From the NCBI GenBank assembly GCA_036393295.1, contig DASWHF010000084.1, positions 1 through 56,729 of the forward strand: DNA of 56,729 nt, read 5' to 3'. The notes beneath the pieces are model-generated. The model saw nothing but the letters and a program-made list of their open reading frames with translations, had not been told where the DNA came from and did no database searches. Every line of letters starts with the position of its first letter. Position 1 is the stretch's first letter. Of this stretch, positions 7,357-13,546 are shown one piece after another. The position numbers were made by a program, and so were the translations under genes. The stretch is from DASWHF01 sp036393295. GTDB taxonomy: Bacteria > Pseudomonadota > Gammaproteobacteria > Acidiferrobacterales > UBA6901.

Positions 7357-8096
7357 ACGCCGAACGTGAACGGCAGATGGAAAAACTGAACGCCTGGCTG
7401 GACGGCGAGCTGGACGCGGAAGCGCGCGCCGAGCTCGACCGGCGGCTGGAAACCGACGCGGTGCTACGCGCGCGCCTGGCCGAGCTCCAGGCCACGCGCT
7501 ACCTGGTCCAATACGCGCTGCACAACGCATGCCCGCCCGCGCCGCCCGCGGGCCGGCGGCGCCGCGGCATTGCCGCGCTGGGACGCGCCGTGGCCGCCCT
7601 GCTGCTCATCGGCGTGGGCGTGGCCTTGGGCTGGGCGCTGAACCCGGCACGGCCCGGCACACCGCTGACGGCCTATCTGCCGGGCGGCGCGGTGGCCATA
7701 CAACCGGCCGGCACCGCGCACACCGCCGACACCCGCGCGATCATTCATCTGAGCAGCGCCGACCTGGCCAGAGTCAGCGCCACGCTCGACGAGGCCGAAC
7801 GCCTGCTCCGGGAATTCGCCGTCGCGAAACGGCGCCTGGAACTCGAGATCATCGCCAACGAGGAAGGCCTCGGAGCGTTCCGCGCCGATATCGCTTCGCC
7901 GGCGCGGGCGCGCATCGAGGCGCTGCTCACCACCTATGACAACCTGCGCTTTCTCGCCTGCGGCAAGACCCTGGAGCGCTTCCGCCGCGAGCACGGCGCG
8001 CGGGTCACGCTGATTCCGGCAGTCCAGGTCGTGCCCTCGGCGCTCGATCAGATCATCCTGCGGCTCAAGGACGGCTGGACCTACATCCGCGCCTGA
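7353..8096 (+). CDS. Transmembrane anti-sigma-like protein with a C-terminal DsrE-like periplasmic domain
   Basis: A 247-residue protein in three parts. Residues 1-60 resemble the N-terminal helical anti-sigma domain (LNAWLDGELDAEARAELDRRL) but lack the zinc motif HX3CX2C. Residues 73-95 form one membrane helix. Residues 125-247 look DsrE-like: AIIHLSSADLARVSATLDEAE, LELEIIANEEGLGAF, then NLRFLACGKTL with Cys203, and VVPSALDQIILRLKDGWTYIRA at the end (parts). This matches the neighbouring secreted DsrE-like protein around its Cys98 (FSACQNTV) and its VPAGIARI segment. I infer a single-pass regulator holding the ECF factor at the membrane and sensing through its periplasmic domain. Topology and partner are inferred from architecture and overlap with the sigma gene. 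Confidence 0.85.
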   Translation: MNAERERQMEKLNAWLDGELDAEARAELDRRLETDAVLRARLAELQATRYLVQYALHNACPPAPPAGRRRRGIAALGRAVAALLLIGVGVALGWALNPARPGTPLTAYLPGGAVAIQPAGTAHTADTRAIIHLSSADLARVSATLDEAERLLREFAVAKRRLELEIIANEEGLGAFRADIASPARARIEALLTTYDNLRFLACGKTLERFRREHGARVTLIPAVQVVPSALDQIILRLKDGWTYIRA

Positions 8097-8106
8097 CCCG
8101 GGGCCC

Positions 8107-8150
8107 AATAAAAAGGCGCCCGGCGATCGCTCGCCGGGCGCCTGCTTCGT
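8107..8150. terminator. Bidirectional terminator between anti-sigma-like gene and clpA
   Basis: A perfect 11-bp stem, 8115-8125 with 8132-8142, has a six-base loop. An A-rich run at 8107-8114 makes the T-tract for clpA on the minus strand; a weaker T-rich stretch follows on the plus side. Confidence 0.85.
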
Positions 8151-8168
8151 TTTCACGGCCGTCGCCGC

Positions 8169-10412
8169 TTACTTCTCGATGTCGAACGTGAGCTCGCCGT
8201 CCTTCTCGATCACCCGCACCTGACCGCCGTCGGCCAGCCGACCGAAAAGCAGCTCGTCGGCCAGCGGCTTCTTGATCTTCTCGCGGATCAACCGCGCCAT
8301 CGGGCGCGCGCCCATGGCCGGGTCGTAGCCGTGTTTGGCGAGCCAGCGGCGCGCCGACTCGTCGATCTCGACCTCGACCTTGCGCTCCTCGAGTTGCGCC
8401 TCCAACTCCAGGACGAACTTGTCGACCACGTGGGTGATGGTCTGCTCGTCCAGGGCCTTGAACGGGATGACCGCGTCCAGGCGGTTGCGGAACTCGGGGC
8501 TGAACATCTTCTTGATCGCCTCGACATCGTCACCGGTGTGGTCCTGCTGCGTGAAGCCCATGGACGAGCGGCTGATGCGCTCGGCGCCGGCGTTGGTCGT
8601 CATGACGATGATGATGTTGCGGAAATCCGCCTTGCGGCCGTTGTTGTCGGTCAGCGTGCCGTGGTCCATGACCTGCAACAGCAGGTTGAACACGTCCGGG
8701 TGCGCCTTTTCAATCTCGTCCAGCAGCAGCACCGCGTGCGGATGCTTGCTGACGGCGTCGGTCAGCAGGCCGCCCTGGTCGAAGCCGACATAGCCGGGCG
8801 GCGCGCCGATCAGGCGCGACACCGTGTGGCGCTCCATGTACTCGGACATGTCGAAGCGGATCAGCTCCAGGCCCAGCACCCTGGCGAGCTGGCGCGTGAC
8901 CTCGGTCTTGCCGACACCGGTCGGGCCGGAAAACAGGTAGGAACCGATCGGCCGCTCCGGGCTGCCGAGGCCGGAGCGCGCCATCTTGATGGCGGTCGCC
9001 AGCGTCTCGATCGCCGCGTCCTGACCGAACACGACCAGCTTGAGGTCGCGTTCCAGGGTCTTCAGGGCCTTCTTGTCGGAGCTCGACACGCTCTTGGGGG
9101 GGATGCGCGCGATCTTGGCGACGATGGCCTCGACCTCGCCCACGCCGATGGTCTTCTTGCGCTTGGACTTCGGCAACAGGTGCACGTTGGCGCCGGCCTC
9201 GTCGATCACGTCGATAGCCTTGTCCGGCAGGTGCCGGTCGTTGATGTAGCGCGCCGACAGCTCGACCGCGCTGCGCAGCGCCTGGTTCGTGTACTTCACG
9301 CCGTGGTGGTGCTCGAAGCGCGACTTCAAGCCGTGCAGGATCTCGACGGTTTGATCTACCGTGGTCTCGACGATGTCGATCTTCTGGAAGCGCCGCGACA
9401 GCGCCCGGTCCTTCTCGAAGATGCCGCGGTACTCCTGGTAGGTCGTCGAGCCGATGCACTTGAGCTCGCCGGACGACAGCGCCGGCTTGAGCAGGTTGGA
9501 CGCGTCCATCGCGCCGCCCGAGGCGGCGCCGGCGCCGATGATGGTGTGGATCTCGTCGATGAACAGGATCGCGTGCTCCTGCTTCTTGAGGTGGTGCAGG
9601 ACCGCCTTCAGGCGCTTCTCGAAGTCGCCGCGGTACTTGGTGCCGGCCAGCAGCGCGCCCATGTCGAGCGCATAAATGGTGCTGCCCTCGAGGATCTCCG
9701 GCACCTCGCCCTCGACGATCTTCTTGGCCAGGCCTTCGGCGATCGCGGTCTTGCCGACGCCGGCCTCGCCGACGTACAGCGGGTTGTTCTTGCGGCGCCG
9801 GCACAGGATCTGGATGGTGCGCTCGAGCTCGTGCTCGCGCCCGATCAGCGGGTCGATCTTGCCCTGGCGGGCGCGCTCGTTGAGGTTGACGGTGAAGACG
9901 TCGAGCGGGCTGCGCTCGGTGGCGGGCGCGCCCTCCTCCACCTCCTCGGGCGGCGGCAGCGACGGCTCGCTCTCGCCCGGCACCTTGGAGATGCCGTGCG
10001 AGATGTAGTTCACCACGTCGAAGCGGCTGATGTTCTGCTTGTGCAGGAAATAGACCGCGTGCGAATCCTTCTCGCCGAAGATCGCCACCAGCACGTTGGC
10101 GCCGGTGACCTCCTTCTTGCCCACGCCCTGGACATGCAGCACGGCGCGCTGGATGACGCGCTGGAAGCCGAGCGTCGGCTGGGTGTCCGACTCGCTGTCG
10201 GCCGGCAGGCTCGGCACGCTCTCCTTCAGGAAGTTGACCAGGTTCTTGCGCAGGTCCTCGATGTTGCCGCCGCAGGCGCGCAGCACGCGCGCGGCGCTCG
10301 GGTTGTCCAGGAGGGCGACCAGCAGGTGCTCGACGGTAATGTACTCATGCCGCTTCTCGCGGGCGTCCTGAAACGCGGCATTGAGCGAAAATTCCAATTC
10401 CTGCGATAACAT
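8169..10412 (-). CDS. clpA: ATP-dependent Clp protease ATP-binding subunit ClpA
   Basis: AAA+ unfoldase that feeds proteins to ClpP, with ClpS presenting N-degron substrates. The chosen start is the ATG at 10412, giving 747 residues that begin MLSQELEFSLNAAF, the normal ClpA beginning; the open frame upstream into the clpS gap is not coding. Order: Clp N-domain repeats (1-145), an acidic Pro/Glu linker, first AAA domain with Walker A GEAGVGKTAIAEG and Walker B FIDEIHTIIGAGA, second AAA domain with GPTGVGKTEVTRQLA and LLLDEIEKAH, and the C-terminal D2-small domain with GARPMARLI. It lies downstream of clpS in the usual order. clpP is not in the window. Confidence 0.98.
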   Translation of the reverse strand: MLSQELEFSLNAAFQDAREKRHEYITVEHLLVALLDNPSAARVLRACGGNIEDLRKNLVNFLKESVPSLPADSESDTQPTLGFQRVIQRAVLHVQGVGKKEVTGANVLVAIFGEKDSHAVYFLHKQNISRFDVVNYISHGISKVPGESEPSLPPPEEVEEGAPATERSPLDVFTVNLNERARQGKIDPLIGREHELERTIQILCRRRKNNPLYVGEAGVGKTAIAEGLAKKIVEGEVPEILEGSTIYALDMGALLAGTKYRGDFEKRLKAVLHHLKKQEHAILFIDEIHTIIGAGAASGGAMDASNLLKPALSSGELKCIGSTTYQEYRGIFEKDRALSRRFQKIDIVETTVDQTVEILHGLKSRFEHHHGVKYTNQALRSAVELSARYINDRHLPDKAIDVIDEAGANVHLLPKSKRKKTIGVGEVEAIVAKIARIPPKSVSSSDKKALKTLERDLKLVVFGQDAAIETLATAIKMARSGLGSPERPIGSYLFSGPTGVGKTEVTRQLARVLGLELIRFDMSEYMERHTVSRLIGAPPGYVGFDQGGLLTDAVSKHPHAVLLLDEIEKAHPDVFNLLLQVMDHGTLTDNNGRKADFRNIIIVMTTNAGAERISRSSMGFTQQDHTGDDVEAIKKMFSPEFRNRLDAVIPFKALDEQTITHVVDKFVLELEAQLEERKVEVEIDESARRWLAKHGYDPAMGARPMARLIREKIKKPLADELLFGRLADGGQVRVIEKDGELTFDIEK

Positions 10413-10474
10413 TGTTCTACCCTCCCGGATCGCGTCCGGTATGTCAGTCTCAAGCGCTCGCCGCCCGCGGCGGC

Positions 10475-10792
10475 TTAATCCGGCTCCAGGGTGCACTGCA
10501 GCGGATGCTGGTTCTCGGAGGCGAACACCATCACCTGCCGAACCTTGGTTTCCGCCACTTCCCGGGTGTACACCCCGCACACTCCGATGCCCTTTTGATG
10601 GACGTGGAGCATGATTTGGGTCGCCTGCTCGCGGTTCTTCTGGAAGAAGCGCTCGAGCACCACGACCACGAATTCCATCGGAGTATAATCGTCGTTTAGC
10701 AGGATCACCTTATACAACGGCGGCCGTTTGAGCTTGGGCTTCGACTCCTCAACGACCAGGCCGTCGCGGTCCTGCAGATCCTTGTCGCTCAT
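10475..10792 (-). CDS. clpS: ATP-dependent Clp protease adaptor ClpS
   Basis: N-recognin adaptor that binds proteins with N-terminal Leu, Phe, Tyr or Trp and hands them to ClpA. The 105-residue protein has a flexible N-terminus and the conserved core YKVILLNDDYTPMEFVV (with the NDDYTPMEFV substrate-pocket helix), then ATQIMLHVHQKGIGVCGVYTREVAETKV in parts. The ClpA-interaction face residues in the core are present. Spacing to clpA is 62 bases, consistent with one operon. Substrates would be made by Aat and Bpt encoded earlier in the window. Confidence 0.98.
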   Translation of the reverse strand: MSDKDLQDRDGLVVEESKPKLKRPPLYKVILLNDDYTPMEFVVVVLERFFQKNREQATQIMLHVHQKGIGVCGVYTREVAETKVRQVMVFASENQHPLQCTLEPD

Positions 10793-11165
10793 ATACTCAC
10801 TTCTTAGATTAGACCATGCTATTTGAGTATCTACATTGTGCGACCCCCCGCCAAAAATTCAAGACTTTCCGGGACTCGCGGACCTTAAAGGCCCCGATTT
10901 CGCGGACGCGCGGCGGCCGCCGGCCGGCGAGCGCGTGGCCCGCGGTACCCGGCGCCGGCGCCCCCGGGGCGGCTTGACTTCACAAAAAAAAGAGGGAAGA
11001 TTGCGACTGTGTGTGCTTGTTTTTAGGCCGATTGTGGTCTACCCCACCTCATGCAAGCTCGCGGTGCTGGCTAGCCCCCTGCGGCCCGATGCGGGTACAT
11101 GCGTTCTGTTCTTGGTGTCAAAAAGCGGGATGCACCTTGTCCCATCGTTACTAGGGGGATGTTGT
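10793..11165. promoter_or_regulatory. Divergent clpS/csp region with long cold-shock leader
   Basis: The 373-base gap carries the start signals for clpS on one side and csp on the other. On the plus strand TTGACT (10974-10979) and AAGATT (10997-11002) are 17 bases apart, a plausible promoter giving a leader of about 155 bases. In the leader CCCCCT at 11075-11080 is complementary to AGGGGG at 11153-11158, the likely Shine-Dalgarno, which could make translation temperature dependent. Pairing is predicted by eye only. Confidence 0.5.
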
Positions 11166-11372
11166 ATGGCAACAGGTACTGTTAAATGGTTCAACGCCAG
11201 TAAAGGGTACGGCTTCATTTCTCCCAGCAATGGCGGAGACGACGTATTCGCCCATTTCTCTGCGATCGTGATGGACGGGTACAAGACTCTCAAGGAAGGC
11301 CAACAGGTCGAGTTCGAGATCCAGGAAGGGCCCAAGGGACCTCAGGCCACCAATATTCGCAACGTCAACTGA
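11166..11372 (+). CDS. CspA-family cold-shock protein (cspD-like position)
   Basis: A 68-residue single cold-shock domain. RNP1 is KGYGFI at residues 13-18 and RNP2 is VFAHF at 27-31; the first strand is TGTVKWFNASKG. Such proteins bind single-stranded RNA or DNA and act as RNA chaperones or transcription antiterminators. The ATG at 11166 is preceded by AGGGGG at 11153-11158. The upstream in-frame extension belongs to the leader and is not coding. Gene position beside clpS matches cspD of other gammaproteobacteria, but the leader is long as in inducible csp genes, so paralogue identity is left open. Confidence 0.96.
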   Translation: MATGTVKWFNASKGYGFISPSNGGDDVFAHFSAIVMDGYKTLKEGQQVEFEIQEGPKGPQATNIRNVN

Positions 11373-11398
11373 CGTAGCATCAACCAGCAAGCTTATCC

Positions 11399-11427
11399 AG
11401 CCCGGCATCCGCCGGGTTTTCTTTTTT
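11399..11427 (+). terminator. Terminator after the cold-shock gene
   Basis: A six-base GC stem, CCCGGC at 11401-11406 and GCCGGG at 11411-11416, with flanking A-T/G-T pairs, is followed by TTTTCTTTTTT. Confidence 0.88.
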
Positions 11428-11493
11428 AGGCGTCATTGCGGCCCGCTGCGCGGGCTTCGCAACGCACCGTTTTGGCGCATCGACCGGGGCGGG

Positions 11494-12819
11494 TCACATG
11501 TGGGCGATGACCGACTCGCCGAACCCCGAGCAGCTGACCAGCGTCGCGCCCGGCATCAGGCGCTTGATCTCCTCCTCGGCCTTGGGGTGCTCGACGCCGC
11601 GGCGCGGCGCGACGATGGCGGTGCGGGCGCGCGCCAGGTCGTAGGTCACGGTCTGGGCAGCGATCGCGCCGGCCACGCCCTTGATGATCAGATCCGCGGC
11701 CTCGTTCCAGCCCAGGTAGCGCAGCATCATCTCCGCCGACAGGATCATCGAGCCCGGGTTCACCTGGTTCTTGCCGGCATACTTCGGGGCGGTGCCGTGG
11801 GTGGCCTCGAACACTGCGACGCTGTCGGCGATATTGCCGCCCGGCGCGATGCCGATGCCGCCGACCTGGGCGGCGAGCGCGTCGGAGATGTAATCGCCGT
11901 TCAGGTTCAGCGTGGCGATGACGTCGTAGTCCTCGGGCCGCAGCAGGATCTGCTGCAGGAAGTTGTCGGCGATGACGTCCTTGACCACGATCTCGTGGCC
12001 GTTGCGCGGATGCTTGATGCTGCACCACGGCCCGTCGCCGATCGGCACCGCGCCGAACTCGGCGCGGGCGACGTCGTAGCCCCAGTTGCGGAACGCGCCC
12101 TCGGTGTATTTCATGATATTGCCCTTGTGCACCAGGGTCACCGAGGTCCGGTCGTTGTCAATGGCGTACTGGATGGCCTTGCGGATCAGGCGCTCCGAGC
12201 CTTCGCGCGACACCGGCTTGATGCCGATCGCCGAGCTCGCCGGGAAGCGGATCTGGGTCACGCCCATCTCCTTCTGCAGGAAGTTGATGACCTTCTTGAC
12301 CTCCGGCGAGTCGGCCGGCCACTCGATGCCGGCGTAGATGTCCTCGGTGTTCTCGCGGAACACGATCATATTGGTGAGCTCGGAATCCTTGAGCGGCGTC
12401 GGCGTGCCGGGGAAATAGCGGATCGGGCGCACGCAGGCGTAGAGGTCCAGCACCTGGCGGATGGTGACGTTGAGCGAACGCATGCCGCCGCCGACCGGCG
12501 TGGTGAGCGGGCCCTTGATGGAGACCACGTAGTGCTGGAACGCGTCGAGCGTCTCCTGCGGCAGCCACTGGTTGCCGCCGTAGAGCTTGACGGCCTTTTC
12601 GCCGGCGTAGGCCTCCATCCAGGCGATGGCGCGCTTCTTCGCATAGGCCTTCCGGACCGCGGCGTCCACGACCATGCGCATGACCGGCGTGACGTCGATG
12701 CCGATGCCGTCGCCCTCGACGAACGGGATGATGGGATGATCCGGGACGTTCAAGGTGGAATCGGCGTTGGCGGTGATGCGCACGCCGCCGGCGGGGATCT
12801 GGATCTTGTCGTAGGCCAT
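11494..12819 (-). CDS. icd: Isocitrate dehydrogenase, NADP-type, with a C-terminal-region insertion
   Basis: TCA-cycle enzyme that oxidises isocitrate to 2-oxoglutarate and competes with AceA (encoded at 43968) for substrate. The 441-residue protein is about 25 longer than E. coli Icd. The substrate loop RSLNVTIRQ is at 114-122 with Ser115 matching the phosphorylated Ser113 of E. coli. HGTAPKYAGKNQVNPGSMI and QTVTYD give the Lys-Tyr and Tyr expected for NADP selectivity. After TYDLA there is an insertion of about 22 residues (RARTAIVAPRRGVEHPKAEE and a little more) before RLMPGATLVSC, where E. coli reads TYDFERLMDGA. The insertion falls beside the residues that contact the NADP 2'-phosphate. 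aceK is not in the window. Confidence 0.96.
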   Translation of the reverse strand: MAYDKIQIPAGGVRITANADSTLNVPDHPIIPFVEGDGIGIDVTPVMRMVVDAAVRKAYAKKRAIAWMEAYAGEKAVKLYGGNQWLPQETLDAFQHYVVSIKGPLTTPVGGGMRSLNVTIRQVLDLYACVRPIRYFPGTPTPLKDSELTNMIVFRENTEDIYAGIEWPADSPEVKKVINFLQKEMGVTQIRFPASSAIGIKPVSREGSERLIRKAIQYAIDNDRTSVTLVHKGNIMKYTEGAFRNWGYDVARAEFGAVPIGDGPWCSIKHPRNGHEIVVKDVIADNFLQQILLRPEDYDVIATLNLNGDYISDALAAQVGGIGIAPGGNIADSVAVFEATHGTAPKYAGKNQVNPGSMILSAEMMLRYLGWNEAADLIIKGVAGAIAAQTVTYDLARARTAIVAPRRGVEHPKAEEEIKRLMPGATLVSCSGFGESVIAHM

Positions 12820-12951
12820 GGCTGCTCTCGCGCGCCCGGCGGTCCGGCCGGGTCAGGTTTAAAGCGCGCTAATATACCAGCAAACTGCGGGATTGGCGCG
12901 GTCCGAAATGCGATTGTCCGGGCGTTCCGCGAACTGCGGTAAGCTTGAGTC

Positions 12952-13311
12952 ATGAAAACCGAACGCGACCAAATCCCTCTCTACACCACCAAGGACGGCT
13001 CGGAGATCCGCGAGCTGATGCACCCCGCGATCCACGGCAATCGCGCGCAGAGCCTGGCTGAGGCCCGCCTCGCGCCGGGCGTGGCCACCACCCGGCACTG
13101 TCATGGCCGCTCCGAAGAGATTTACCATTTCCTGGCCGGTCATGGCGTGATGACCCTCGGCAACCAACGCTTTCCGGTCAAGCCGGGTGACAGCGTCTGT
13201 ATCCCGCCCGGCACGCCGCATTGCCTCCACAATGACGGCAGCGAGACCCTGGTCCTGCTGTGCTGCTGCGCCCCACCCTACGCGCATGGCGACACCGACC
13301 TGCTGACCTGA
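12952..13311 (+). CDS. Small single-domain cupin protein
   Basis: A 119-residue cytoplasmic cupin. Motif 1 is HCHGRSEEIYHFLAGHG (about residues 49-65), giving two His and a Glu as metal ligands, and motif 2 is GDSVCIPPGTPHCLHN (about 80-95) with the last His. The metal site therefore looks complete. The C-terminus is cysteine rich (LLCCCAPP). Small cupins of this type include mannose-6-phosphate isomerase-like and sugar or sulfur-compound binding proteins, so no reaction is assigned. It is divergent from icd, and its stop codon overlaps the ATG of a decayed rluE-like fragment. Confidence 0.85.
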   Translation: MKTERDQIPLYTTKDGSEIRELMHPAIHGNRAQSLAEARLAPGVATTRHCHGRSEEIYHFLAGHGVMTLGNQRFPVKPGDSVCIPPGTPHCLHNDGSETLVLLCCCAPPYAHGDTDLLT

Positions 13312-13538
13312 TGCGGGTCGCACTCAACCAGCCCTGCGGTGTGCCGGGCAAGACCACCGGCCGCGCCGAGCGCCCGGCGCTCGCCGACTGTCCCCCGCGC
13401 GGGGGTGCCCCGGCCGGCTGAACCAGGATGGCGAGGGGCCTGCGACCGCTCGCCGGCGACGGCGTTCTGCAGCAGCGCCTGGCCGACCCGGGCTACAAGC
13501 CCGCCACGACCTCGCTGCTCACCGCGTGGCCCATCTGA
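13311..13538 (+). pseudogene. Decayed 5' fragment of an rluE-like pseudouridine synthase gene
   Basis: Reading one frame from the ATG at 13311 gives VALNQPCGV, then GRAERPALADC, an in-frame TGA at 13419-13421, and then GLRPLAGDGVLQQRLADPGY followed by KPATT before degenerating and stopping at 13538. This lines up in order with the first 70 or so residues of the intact RluE encoded at 21946 (VAFNKPFNV, GRHTLADF, GLLLLTDDGALQQRLADP, FKLAKT). The fragment has a stop in place of an Arg codon, a deletion near that stop and no catalytic domain beyond it. It is therefore a truncated second copy. It occupies the place beside icd where rluE lies in enterobacteria. Confidence 0.8.
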
Positions 13539-13546
13539 CCGATTGG

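Noticed and set aside
8331..10409. A 692-codon open frame opposite clpA on the plus strand
   Set aside because: It is fully antisense to clpA and its composition is the mirror of ClpA codons in GC-rich DNA; no domain is seen.
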